DNA of 64,000 bases from Apostichopus japonicus (GCF_037975245.1 NC_092562.1:26339054-26403053); one strand, 5' to 3'. Shown: positions 19,659-30,850, counted from the first letter of the stretch. Notes: generated from the sequence alone by a model not told the origin. Numbers and translations: made by a program.

Positions 19659-20486
19659 CTATATTAAACATAGAAATCATCTTTTTTATAAGAAACTAAG
19701 GCGTTCAGGCAGCGAAGTATTTGAAACAAGCATTTTCAACACCTAATAATTGTTCTGAACAAACATATCTGGTAGTTCTCCTGTGTTGCTTTAAATGAAA
19801 ATTCCTGAATCAGACCTTTTGATCAAAACCACATCCATATAATTTTTTTAGTATAGAGCTATACATTTTAAACTTTTTAGCATAGTTTAAAGTATTAATC
19901 CACTGTTGAATGGTATACTCCTGCAAGAAGTTGACTATTAATGTAATTTTAAATGCAGAAAATAATGATATCCAAGCAAAAATTCCAAGGATATATTGCT
20001 GTAGTAATATGAAAGTTGAATCTGAAGAACATATACCATCATGATATCATGGAACACAAACTACTTACATGTAAACATAGTTTACACTGATACAACAATA
20101 TCAATAGTTAAAGTAAAAGGGCGCTGACTTAATGCTGATCTATACACTCAAAAAACATTGAACTTCAGGTTGTATTTGTATACTGCTGTTTATTTGTCAG
20201 ATTGTATTTACATAACACTGTTTATCTTTCAGAAATGACCTTCTCAGCATTTGAGGCACATCACATTACGGACGACTTAGTTTAACACACATAGTGTTTA
20301 GTCAGTTGCTCAGATGTAACACCAAACTTGGTAGGGAACTATGTAACATTTAAGGCATAATATCACAATTTTATGGAGCATATACAATTTGTCAGCTCCT
20401 AAAACTGTTGAATGTATCATCACACAAAGGATGCATTCCACAAAATCATGTGAGTCTTGTGTTGCTTGCCTAAATTATAATATAGA

Positions 20487-22323
20487 CAGCGGCGTAGCCA
20501 GGATTTTCAAAGTTGTAGGCACGACTATCTGAGCGGAGCGCCACCATCGGTTGGCGCGGAGCGTACAAGAAAATTTTTTGGTTTTACAAACCCCCCAGAT
20601 GGCCGGAAACGGCCCTTCCCGAGTGTTCATTCTGGTTCCCTGGCCTCATGATAACTTGAAACACCTCATTCAATATCACTTTTAAACCCCAAAACAAACG
20701 AGTTAAAATAGTACGTAATGCAATACTACATAATGTATTTAAAATTAGCAAGATACATTTACAGAGTAGTCTTACTTTTCAACTTCTGATACTTGTAGAT
20801 ACAAAGATAGGCCAGAAATCTCTTTGATACAACTATAGCCAGTAATCTTTGATACAACTGTAACTCGTAAATGTTTAAGTTAGCTTAATAAGAGAAGGCG
20901 AGAGCTATCCGACGATTGCCATCTGATGCAAATTTCTTCAGCACAGCATCAACGTCAATTGCAAAATCTCTGTGGATGTCAGTGGCGTAGCCAGGATTTT
21001 TTTTCAGCTGGGGCGCTGGGGCCGCTTGACCGTTTCTTGGGAGGGCGTCTTGTTACTATCTAAGCGAAGCGCCACCATGAGTTGACGTTTTTTAGCTAAA
21101 GGCCTCCTAGATCGTCGGAAATGACACTTCCCAAGCCTTGTAAGCAGGGGCGTCAATCCGATTAAAAACGTGGTGGGGGGGGGACGTAATTGATTCGAGT
21201 ATTCCGGCCGCAAGTACTATCTCAGCGGAGCGCCACCATCGGTTGGCGCGCAGCGTACCAAGAAAATTTCAGATTTCAATATCTGCCAGATCGCTGGAGA
21301 TGGCACTTGCCAGGTTGGATAGCAGCCTTCTAGTTGCGTGATTTCGGGAGAAAATTACAAATTCGTCACTCAGAAAATCTGCAATAAAGTTCATACGGCC
21401 TTAATTTTTGGTGGATTATTTCTGTTATTAGCGATTCCAAGTGCAAGTTGACAAATGATGCAGCGGAACTGGAAACCCCAGCCCCATTTTGCCCTATGTT
21501 TCAGGATAGAATACCCCTCATTTGTTCAAACCCATGACAACTAACAATCTGTGAATAAATTTACTTCGAGATGGGCACATTATATTGCACCAAGTCGGTC
21601 AAGGAATGACCCCAGGGCCTCAGATATAGGCCTATAGGAACGATGCCACAAAATATCCCCGGACTTACTATAGGCGAAGGAAGCTATGCGCCGCGACAGC
21701 ATGTGCGACTGCGGTCGAAGGGTCGTTCATGAGTGGTCATCATGGAGATTCGAGACCATTCAGACCAATGATATATTTTTCGCACATGTAATTTTTTTCG
21801 ACACCCAAAATCCCAGTGGGAGGGCGACTGGGGGCGACAAGCTTTCATGGGGGCCAGGCTGTCGCCCCCACGTCCCCCCCCCCTTGGCTACGCCACTGGT
21901 GGATGTGCATGAGTGCTAAACCGCTGAGTCTCTCTTCATTCATTCATTGTAGAACGCATGTAGTTTTTTATTCTGTGCATTGCGCTGAAAGACCTTTCAG
22001 CAGTTGCCGAAACTATTGGCATGGTTAATCATGGTTAGTCTTAACTAGATGTAAAAAAGCTGACAAGATCGGATCCTAGTCTTTTTCGGGGGGAAACGAA
22101 TGAAACGGCACCCGATAGAAATGACAGCCTAGATGACAAAAGAATAGGTCACCTAATTTAGCCATATTCTTGCTACTTTCATTTCAATAGTTTTTCCTTT
22201 CTATACTCTTAAACTCGTCCAGCAAGCTTAGGGATTTGAATTATGGGTGTTTTCAAAAAAAGATAACTTGGCCAAAAAATTGTAGGCCCGGGCCTACAGT
22301 GCTACATACTGGCTACGCCCCTG
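20487..22323. mobile_element. Composite cluster of hAT-type MITEs
   Basis: Begins CAGCGGCGTAGCCAGG at 20487 and ends CTGGCTACGCCCCTG at 22323, an inverted pair of the same terminal motif. The flanking 8-mers (aatataga and ttcgtgaa) do not match, so this is not one simple insertion. Inside are at least one complete element (20980-21898) and another starting GGGGCGTCAATCCG near 21148. Three copies of the GCGCCACCATCGGTTGGCGCG-type core occur, at about 20532, 21063 and 21224. Sequence similarity to the intact RPTP intron stops at 20486. Confidence 0.6.
20980..21898. mobile_element. hAT-type element with perfect 8-bp target duplication
   Basis: Terminal inverted repeats CAGTGGCGTAGCCAGG and (reverse complement of the right end) CAGTGGCGTAGCCAAGG. 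The 8-bp duplication gtggatgt lies at 20972-20979 and 21899-21906. 919 bp, no transposase frame, with another MITE-like segment nested inside. Confidence 0.85.
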
Positions 22324-22454
22324 TTCGTGAACAATGTGTACCACTTTCCAGCCAACTCAATGAAAGCTATAATTCACTACCCTTATAATACGTAGGCTAT
22401 ATAACGTATATAATTTAAAGGAGGTAAATCTCTTGTTTTATTTCAGCGACTTAC

Positions 22455-22741
22455 GTAAAGTTTTCTGCTCTCTCCAAATTCCCACCTTCGTACTGGTCTT
22501 TCACAGAATCGAACATTTTCACAGCTTTCTGAAACTGACTCACAAAAGCCTTCATCCTGGGAAATTTGAAGAAAGTCTCCGAATTTTGCAATACACGATT
22601 AAAGTAAATTGAGGTATATGGCTCGTGCCAGACCATAGCACCCTCCATATTTGTTACACATTTTTCGAAAGCGGTTGATAAACTCCTTGGGCAAGCCCAT
22701 ACAAAAATACGATTCAACGGTATCTCACTTTGGTGCGCCAT
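22455..22741 (-). CDS. First coding exon of a P-loop sulfotransferase-like protein
   Basis: Starts at ATG 22741 (MAHQSEIPLNRIFVWACPRS) and ends at a GTAAGT donor just below 22455, in phase 2, giving 95 codons. RIFVWACPRSLSTAFEKC near the N-terminus is the 5'-phosphosulfate-binding loop of sulfotransferase-fold proteins (the CPRS/HPRS-LSTA type). It is followed by MVWHEPYTSIYFNR, the HEP motif of the subfamily often labelled branched-chain aminotransferase-like or sulfotransferase-family. The rest, with a hydrophobic/charged helix pattern, is the start of the alpha/beta domain. I found no later exons of this protein between 19.7 and 22.4 kb. Downstream of it on the same strand come only transposons and the truncated RPTP exons, so the gene is either broken or has a very long intron. 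The next RPTP exon starts in phase 0 and cannot be joined in frame. Confidence 0.7.
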
Positions 22742-24019
22742 AACTGTATCAAGTGTAGCCTTCGGTACCACAAAGAACTATGCGTAAACTCTTTCTTTGA
22801 ATTGTGTTAGTTATACATGGTACGGTGTTGGACTTTACAGTTGGGAAGCTGACCCAGGGGTCACCAGAATTTATTAAGCTTTGGTGACGTCACTAATTTT
22901 GAATATGCAGCGGTAATCGTTCACTGAGACACGAGAAATAAATGTGTGTTGTTTTCATTAAAACTTCATGCAAATCGCTACTGAACCTGAAAACTAAGAT
23001 AAAAAAGGTTTCTGATCTACCACTAGCAATACATTCGAACAGAATAACTCACTGGAAAGCCGCTAAATTACAGGGGATATTTAGGTCACGGCTGAAAAAA
23101 GTCGCAGCGACCGATCATGAAATCGACTCTAAAAAGACTTAGAATATCGGAACAAACGCCAAAGGTTCACAAACAGTTAGAAAATCTCATACCACAAGCA
23201 GGAACATCCGCATAATCACAGTCGGCTTGAAAACGGCCGATCACAAGTTCATTTCACATGGCTGCGACGTTCGCAAGTGATGTTGGACCGCCATTTTGAA
23301 ATTTAAAAAGTTAGAACCATATATACAGCTCTACATTTAACAGGAATGCAACAATTCAGAAGCCAGTGTTTATACTTCGATCGATTTTAGCAGATGTAAA
23401 AGGTTTATATAGGCGTATTCTTAGATAAATCCATACCACAAATTAAAACATCCGTCAAATTTCCGTTTGCTAGAAACAACCCGTCAAAATTTCAGTCCAC
23501 ACGGCACCGAGTGATGTTACACAACCACCATTGAATTTGTAACGAAGTTAGCATCATATCCAACTCTACATTCAACATGTTTCCACGGTTTGTAGAACTG
23601 GAACTTTTAAATGCATTTTCTCTCTGAAAATGACAGAAACATACAGTAGTACAGGGTGAAGAACTTCATAACAAAGTGAAATAGGGCACATGCACAACCA
23701 GAAAAAAAAAATCACTACAATATGGATTCACACACAAAAGAATCCTACCAAAATGCGTAGCAAACACTGTACGAAAATTCAGTGCAGACTTATCCTTTGG
23801 ACAAAGTAAAGAAACAATGTTGACTTGTCACTGACTCGACCAACCTATAATGTAGCCTACAGTGACTTGATCCAGAATTAGCAGGTGGGCCTATGTTTCT
23901 AGGTACACCGGATAAAATCACACATTGGTTAAACTAATTAGTACTAACCAGAGCCGACCAAGGCAGTACCTTTTTTAGTGTAAGCTTATATAATTTCAAG
24001 TACTATTATATGTACTGGG
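22742..24019 (-). promoter_or_regulatory. Upstream region of the sulfotransferase-like exon; CRE-like and YY1-like motifs
   Basis: No coding exon seen. Upstream of the start codon on the minus strand lie a full palindromic CRE, TGACGTCA (22885-22892), and CCGCCATTTT (23288-23297), which reads AAAATGGCGG on the gene strand, like a YY1 site near a transcription start. A diverged repeat phrase (AGTGATGTT...CCACCATT and TACA(G)CTCTACATTTAACA) occurs around 23277-23345 and 23510-23580. The transcription start was not located, so regulation is inference. Confidence 0.3.
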
Positions 24020-25864
24020 TGTAGCACCCCTAATTTTTTGGTAAATTAGGAAGTACTAGAATTTAGATTTCCCCCTCCCTGTGATAGGTTCCCCCTACAA
24101 ATTCTCGGGTGCTCTAGGAGTTCAATGGCCTGTCACTTCATTGCAGGAAGTTGTAATGACTAAATCTGTATTCTTGGAATGACATTGCTTTGTCCTCCAA
24201 GTGTACCAGAGAGTAAAACCACCATAACCCATTAGTGAGCTAAGCTGTCCCCAGAGTGAGAGAGACCTTCTGCAAACAGGTGACCCTCTGTTCACCTCTT
24301 TGTGTATGAACTCGTTCTCTGGGACTATGTCACTAAGTTGTTTACACCTGTTGTCTTAGTGGTTATTGAGGAATTTTGGTGTTTTCCGGTAATGAGTAGG
24401 CCGATCAACTGGTTCATTTATCTCCTTATTTGGGCTGGGCAGGAAGTTGTATTGTCTTAGGGTACTGTCCCCTGGCTCTATATGAAGGGCAGTTTACCAG
24501 CGATCTGTGCCACTCACTTGACAGCCCTCAGCCGTCGTTGATGTCGATGATGATGTCGGAGACATCATCATTAGAAATTACTCTTTAATTTCTAAACAGG
24601 TATGAACCACTTTGTATTTTTCAGAAGTAAGCTTCTTAAGTTTAATAGTAATATTCAGTTACTCTGTGATGGCTCCAAGCACACAGATATGTTTTCTATC
24701 TAACAAATTCATACCATCGATTGATATACTTTACCATCCGTTGTGTAATTTAGTATAACTATGTGTTCCATTGATATAGTCAATGTTGTTTATCCCGTTA
24801 TGATTATTTCTGTATTTTGTACTCTATAGGTTACACTAAGCCTACAGTATGTGCTACATGTATACTAGAATTTACCCTTTTGTGGAATCCATATATTAGC
24901 TGATGTATGTTCTGTAGCTCCCTTGGTGACAGTTCTTGTCAGAGGTTGACCCGAAATAGTTTTGCTACTGTTTGTTGGTATATATGATATGTTTATGAGA
25001 GACTTATCATGTAGGGTATATATTGTGTTATGTTACTTTAGTATTTATGCATTTAGTTGTCTATTAGGAACATGCTAGTAATTGGGTTAAGGCAATTAGC
25101 ACTTGACTGAGACTTACTGCATTGGTGTCCGTCATTGACTGCCATGTCGGCTAGATGTGGGCTATATTACTTAAAATGCTATTTACTGGAAACATATTTC
25201 ATTTATATTTAACCTTAATGATTAGAGTGTACTTGTTGTAGATTTGTTCCATATTTTAGTTGGCACTGAGCCCATTGTATCGATTATAATTGTTACGTAA
25301 GTTAGGCCACTCACTTGACAGCCCTCAGCCGTCGTTACTCTTTAATTTCTAAACAGGTCCTTTGGGTTTGGGTGGGCGTGACTAAACGCCCTGGTCTTAA
25401 GATACCCCCTCCCCACCAGGCCATGATGTTCCTCGGATTCGAAAGACGGTCGAGCGGGCCTAGAGAGGGAGTGAGCCCCAACCCCCACGAGTGATCCATC
25501 CCGAGATGGGATTGACTGTACTTTTATTGTTTAATTATGTTTACAACTAGTGAAAGTTGTTGTTTAACACCATTTGTTATTCTCTTTTCTCTTCTCTTTC
25601 TTTAGTTAGTTATGAATATATACCGCATAACTAAACATACGCTTTTGTATTATTCTGTTTGTTTGTATGTTGACTCAGACAAGCCAGTAGTTACAGCAGT
25701 AGTAAGGTAGGGTCCTTATACGTCACGAGGCGCATAGTTTATATGTGTGCGGTTACGGACATCGAGTATCTAGGTGCAGGTAGTTGACCTCATTACAGCC
25801 GAAGAACCCCCGCTTCCCTAAAGGCTAATGTCCCCTGGATGGGAGCGATCAACCTGGGGTTACA
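24020..25864 (+). mobile_element. Possible solo LTR or LTR-like block
   Basis: The block begins TGTAGCACCCC and ends GGGGTTACA, so it has TG...CA ends with a short terminal inverted match. A promoter-like patch CTCTATATGAAGGG (24477-24490) precedes a repeated segment at 24510. No convincing target duplication was found (flanks ctggg and tggtc), no PBS or coding frame is seen, and no second copy is in the window. The boundaries are therefore provisional. Confidence 0.35.
24510..25357. repeat. Split direct repeat: two 20-30-bp blocks, separated by a hairpin in one copy and fused in the other
   Basis: The block CCACTCACTTGACAGCCCTC (continuing to GTCGTT) and the block ACTCTTTAATTTCTAAACAGG are 40 bp apart in the first copy (24510-24539 and 24580-24600) but directly joined in the second (25307-25336 and 25337-25357). 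The 40-bp spacer contains the palindrome TGATGATGTC-gga-GACATCATCA. Confidence 0.8.
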
Positions 25865-26010
25865 TGGTCATCATGGGCGTCAATCCAGGGGGACGGGGGG
25901 ACACGTCCCCCCACATTTCGATGGATGGGGGAAACAATATCAAATGTCCCCCGACACATTTGGAAAAAGAGTAGTGTCGTGGCTCTATTTGGTTACGGCT
26001 TACACATCTT

Positions 26011-26340
26011 AGGATTCATATCCTCGAATATCACTCAATGTTGCTGAAGGGAGAATTCCTCCCAGATCTCGTGAGTTGGTACCCTGAGCTCTCCAACAAT
26101 CTTAAGCTTAGTCTGCCTTTATTTCGAGGCCAGTTCCATTCGTCGTCGGTTGAAGGGTATAGACAAATATTCAAGTTGATGAATCCAGTGGTACGGGCTA
26201 TGTTTGGTGAAGTCGAAGCTCTCTTGCGGTTGCTCCTCGTCTCCTCCGCCAGTTCGACGGAAGCCGAGAGATATTTTAGTGCTTTGAGGCGTTTGAAGAC
26301 AAGGCTACGGAGCATATTCACCGCGCAGGGACGTCGTTAG
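26011..26340 (+). pseudogene. hAT transposase C-terminal dimerisation-domain relic
   Basis: An open frame of about 100 codons from 26038 ends at TAG 26338-26340. Its second half, LLVSSASSTEAERYFSALRR followed by LKTRLRS, is the hallmark of the hAT-family C-terminal dimerisation region (S-S-A-x-x-E-R-x-F-S-x-L-x-x-L-K/R). The first half, with FLPDLVSWYPEL, fits the preceding helices. The BED finger, RNase-H-like catalytic core and most of the protein are missing, so it is a fragment. It sits next to G-rich MITE ends (25871 onward, GGGCGTCAATCC), suggesting decay inside a transposon-rich block. Confidence 0.75.
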
Positions 26341-26400
26341 AGGGGGTGTGGGTGTGTCTCACCCCAAGCCATGGTAAAACTGACGCTAGTTGGAAAATTG

Positions 26401-26435
26401 GAGTGCGACAGTCGGAATTTCCGACTGTCGCACTC
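26401..26435. repeat. Perfect 17-bp palindrome with 1-nt spacer
   Basis: GAGTGCGACAGTCGGAA, a single t, then its exact reverse complement. It can form a 17-bp cruciform or hairpin. It follows the hAT relic by about 60 bp. No T-run terminator context and no gene are adjacent. Confidence 0.9.
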
Positions 26436-26622
26436 TAGTTTATTTAGGCCTTTTCATGTAAATTTTTTTAAAAATTTCGGTCAAAATTGACCTTTAACCT
26501 GTCATATTTACCACGTTTTCCTTGCCACTTTGGGAAATTGTTTCTCGCGATTCTTATACTCCACCGTACAAAACTTCTTATGATTTTGGATACTACAAAA
26601 ACATGCCTAATAGAACTACCGT

Positions 26623-27166
26623 CATAGGCGTAAGAGCCCAATTTGTTTTGTGGGAGGGGGGGGGTTATAACGACTTGCCCGAAAAATATAACCAAAATTT
26701 TTTGCGCGCTACGCGCGCATCACACATATCACATATCATACAGGCATGCATCGGTTTTTACATCGCATGCAAATAGCATACAATCATTTTCCGTCTTATT
26801 ACCCTTCCGCATTGGTGATAATTGTTGGGTAATAATAATATCAGTATAACCACTGAAAAACACATTGCAAATTATCAAAAAGCTATCAGCATATTCCCGG
26901 AATTTCACAAAAATATTTGGTTGGGGTGGGGGGGGGGCAATAAGTTTTTGAAATGAGTGCCAGTGGGTACAAATGTGTCGCAACAAGTTCGTAACAGAAG
27001 TGCAGTCGCGAAAGATTGGGTTTTCTGACTGACACTGACCGTATCGTTGACGAGTAGCTGGAGGGTGGAGGGTACAAAGCAGCAGTTGGAATTTTCTGGC
27101 TTCAAACCGATTTTCAGCCACTACACCCCCCCCCCCCCCAATCATCAGGCCTTAGCTACGTCCCTG
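26623..27166. mobile_element. MITE-family copy (GACTTGCCCGAAAAA / TTTTTTGCGCGC type)
   Basis: Shares its first about 150 bp with 60139-60290: GGCGTA(A/G)GAGCCCAATT, a G-run, GACTTG(C/T)CCGAAAAA, CCAAAATTTTTTGCGCGC and an ACATATCA...CATCGGT stretch. The right end is set at the CTACGTCCCTG after a C-run; the terminal repeats are weak. Confidence 0.45.
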
Positions 27167-27675
27167 GGTACATGGTAGTTACATAGTACGTTCCGACCAG
27201 AATTCACCCGATAACCAGATGCAAATTCACCTAGCAACCGAGGTTACTTGCTTGAGGACTCCAACGAACAACCACTGATTTATTTTCATGCCTTCATCAC
27301 TTTAGCCACCACTCACATGGGACCTATTCTAAGTCTGACGATACATGCGCATGTGTGAGGTCCTGAAAACATAATAAAAGTGGTTTGTCCTGCTATCCTT
27401 GTTTTCAAATTTCATGTAAATGTATTCTCGTAGACCTATAGCAACCTGGTTTAACATGCTGGCGCCAAATTTGCGCTAAGCTCGCTATGCGAACTCGGAT
27501 ATGGGCTGTGCCTTATTAGTTAGTTATTTAAATTATTAATAATGGCGTATGAGGAAATGCACCATTTTGTGGTATGACTCCCAGGACAGAAAGTCGAGAA
27601 ACTCAAATGCAGTCGCGGCGGATAACTTCCTTCGCCTATTTGTCCGGGAAATTTTGGGACATCGTTCCTATAGAC

Positions 27676-28039
27676 CAGGTGTGGGCAACCTGCGGGCCAC
27701 ATGCGGCCCGTCAGTGATTTTTTTTGCGGCCCGTGAGTTGTCTCAAGAAAAAAGAAAAAAAATCAATCTATTTTGCATCATCACCAAAAACGAGGTAGCT
27801 GCTTAGAATTTATCTGCACTTATGATGCTGTCAGGTTGGTCTATTATCACCATTAATTATCAACAGGACTGTATTGACATTATGGTTTTGTGAATACAGA
27901 TTAAGTATACACACCTATTGCTTGAATGTCCTCGGAATCAAAGGTTTGAAATCAGCAGCAGGCCGTTGGTTAGGTGCGGCCCTGTCAATCTTTCACTTCT
28001 AAAATCTGGCCCATTCATTCAAAAGGTTGCCCATCTCTG
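27676..28039. mobile_element. Short hAT-like non-autonomous element (GGGCAACCT ends)
   Basis: The left end CAGGTGTGGGCAACCT and the reverse complement of the right end CAGAGATGGGCAACCT match at 13 of 16 bases. The left part has the GCGGGCCACATGCGGCCC phrase typical of certain hAT (Charlie/SPIN-like) ends. 364 bp, no coding capacity. No clean 8-bp duplication was seen. Confidence 0.6.
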
Positions 28040-28068
28040 CAATGGGTCTATATCTTAGGCCCTGGGGT

Positions 28069-28708
28069 CAGTGGCGTCGTGCCCATTGGGGCCCGGGGGG
28101 CACAGCCCCCCCCCCCCAAAAAGATCAAAGGTGTCATAAAATTTTGTCATAATTTAAAAAAAAGTGTTTTCGAAATCGAAAAGTAGACTAAATATTCAAT
28201 TGCTCTTTGATGGTCGTTGCGGATTTTCCACACACCTCAAAGACGACATATCGGGATTAGTAATGCCATTACCTTTGAATATGTTTGTCCTAAGCTCGCG
28301 TTTGATACAGTCTCAATTAACCTGGAAAATAATCACTTCGTTATCGCGCGTTTTACCGTAGGTTTCGCTACTTTTACTTTCTCTGCCCATGTTTTCAAAC
28401 GGCATGGCTTTTTCTTCACCCAGTCACCACTTCTCACGGGCATGGGCGGCAAGGGCGGCGGAACCGGGGGGCACGTGCCCCCACTTTTCCCCAGGTTAAA
28501 AATGTGCCCATTTTCTACATAAAAATTGAGGTGTCTCAAGTTAGCAAGAGGCCAGGGAACCAGAATGAACACTCGGGAAGGGCCTTTTCCCGGCCATCTG
28601 AGGGGTTTGTAAAACCAAAAATTTTCTACTGCGCTCTGCGCCAACCGATGGTGGCGCTCCGCTCAGATAGTCGTGCATACAACTTTGCAACTCCTGGCTA
28701 CGCCTCTG
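28069..28708. mobile_element. MITE with CAG(T/A)GGCGT ends
   Basis: Begins CAGTGGCGTCGTGCC and ends GGCTACGCCTCTG. It contains C/G homopolymer runs, a second internal G-rich boundary (28438-28485) and the palindromic core GCGCCAACCGATGGTGGCGC near 28637. No matching target duplication (cctggggt versus actcttag), so it may be two fused elements. Confidence 0.45.
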
Positions 28709-29040
28709 ACTCTTAGTGAATTTCTGTGGGTCAAACTCAAAGCTATTTCGAATGAAACAAATTTGTTGAGATATTAACAAGAAATAAACTCTAATTCGGA
28801 AGATTCCTACATTAGCAATTAGCATGATTTCGCCTCATTTTGTCTCAAAAGAAAACTTGTTCCTTGTTTCCCAATTTGCACATTGAATATTGCAGTGCTA
28901 GTATGCATATTTTCCTTGAGGGGGGGGGGGGGGGCGTTGATGGAGTGATGTGTGTACACAAATAAGATAATACAATAAGAGTTGTAAAGGGTACTAAATA
29001 TAAGGCTGCATCAGTCCAATCGAATTGCTGCAAAGTGCCC

Positions 29041-29443
29041 TTTGATGTCGGTGCCCCCCCCCCTCAGATTAAAAATGCTTCCGCCCCCCTTGATGGGCGG
29101 TGATCATGGATCAGCCAACACGAAAATGTTTCGATATCTTAAATGTTGGGCGGTTCTGGGAGACGAGGAATTGGTAAACTTAGGAATAAATGGCGATCAC
29201 TTCCTTCGAGAATATTTCAAAAATAAAAAATTGCCGGAAATTTTTATCAATTTTAGGGGTGTTGCTTTCTGCCATAATGCACGGGAGGTGCCGTTTCCTG
29301 CAATCTGAGGGGTCTGCTAGAAGAAAAATTTTCTTGTACGATGCGCGCTAACCGATGGTGGCGCTCCGCTTAGATAGAACTTGCGGCCGGAATACTCGAA
29401 TCGATTCCGTCCCCCCACGTTTCAAATCGGATTGACGCCCCTG
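29041..29443. mobile_element. MITE fragment, inverted copy of the 21.15-21.31 kb element
   Basis: Right part 29283-29443 is the reverse complement of 21145-21310: same GGGGCGTCAATCCGAT end, ACTCGAAT/ATTCGAGT, CGGCCGCAAGT and palindromic core. Left boundary is approximate (C-run at 29054). Confidence 0.5.
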
Positions 29444-30302
29444 CTGGGCATGAAGGTATTGCCAGTGCTGACAACCATCAGTGGCAGAAGTCAGTAGTAA
29501 AATAATAATACCAGCATATATAGGCCTAGTACTGTGTAGTTGTGCTAGCACGAACTTACTTTGAACTGCTTATTTCTTCCAATTTCAAGGATCCGAAATT
29601 GTATTCGTAAACAATGTCTTGAAAGCTAACATCATAATTCATAAACACACGGTCCCGTAATATTAATACACTGCACTGTTGAATACTTATAATTATATCT
29701 CTAGGCTAAACACTGTGGTAATATGCTTACACATGTTCATATGCAATTAACCACGATAGGATACGTTGATGCCGGTGATCAAGAGCACCCTTAAAATATC
29801 ACTTTAATTCAACCCAGAATGCTGAAACAACTCCGAATTGAGCCCCAATTCATCTTTAACTTGTTTTATACCATCGACCGAACGATGGAGGTAGTACCTT
29901 CTTGAAAACGGAAAATGTGCAGTTCGATAGTTGAAAGGTTTTTACTCACGTTTCGTTTGTATTTTTCAAGCCGGGGAAAAGAAATTTCCGAGTTCATCCA
30001 CATCGCGAGTCCGACATCGTCGCAAACAGATATTTAATGAATATTCAACTTCTTTTCTTCAAAGTTTTGACAGAAGAAATTCGATTGCTGCTTTATGAAT
30101 ATGTATTAAAACGGATTTCAGAGGATCCAAGCTGCAGTGTAAAGTGAAATCGAGTAATGGTTGGAGCTCCCATAATGCATTTCACCGCTTTTGCCATGTG
30201 TTTAATAACGGTCAAAAGTCGCACTCTGATTTCTGTTAGTACCACTACACAACTTTCATACCCAAAATTGTTTGCGCGCTTCGTGATATTTATACATAAA
30301 TG

Positions 30303-30402
<100 letters not shown>

Positions 30403-30570
30403 GTTACTGGTTGCTAAAGGCCTATTTTTCTTTTTTATCGGCAAACCACATTTCATTACGGATGCGGTCCGTCTAGCTAATTCATTTCGAAATAACAGTA
30501 AAAACAACTTTCGGTTATTCTGTGACGTTTTTTGGTGATATAAAGTTACAATGTGTGTCACGGTTAGAAA

Positions 30571-30840
30571 CGCGCGTAGCGAGGAACTTGCCAAGGGAGG
30601 GGCGAAGCTTGTAGGCCAAGTCTAAGCGTGCGCAACCATGGGTTGGCGCGAAGCGTAAGAGAATATTTATGCCGAAAATGCCTCCCAGATCGCGGAAAAT
30701 GGCACTTCCTAGGCCTTGTTAGTTGCATCTAAGCATTTCCTATTTTGAAATTAACAGCAATATCATTAAAATATATATATATATGCTCAAGGGGGGGGGC
30801 GGGCGGTCGCCCCTTCGTCCCCCCTTTGGCTACGCGCCTG
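30571..30840. mobile_element. 270-bp MITE with a 10-bp flanking direct repeat
   Basis: Flanked on both sides by cggttagaaa (30561-30570 and 30841-30850). Terminal motifs CGCGCGTAGCGAGG and (reverse complement of the right) CAGGCGCGTAGCCAAAG are similar. The interior has the palindromic core variant (about 30623-30659) and an ATATAT run. It is related to the copy at about 59.75-60.04 kb. Eight bases of the repeat would suit a hAT duplication. Confidence 0.7.
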
Positions 30841-30850
30841 CGGTTAGAAA

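Noticed and set aside
19658-22455. Possible fusion transcript joining the sulfotransferase exon to the truncated RPTP exons
   Set aside because: The donor leaves phase 2 and the RPTP acceptor needs phase 0, so direct splicing is out of frame.
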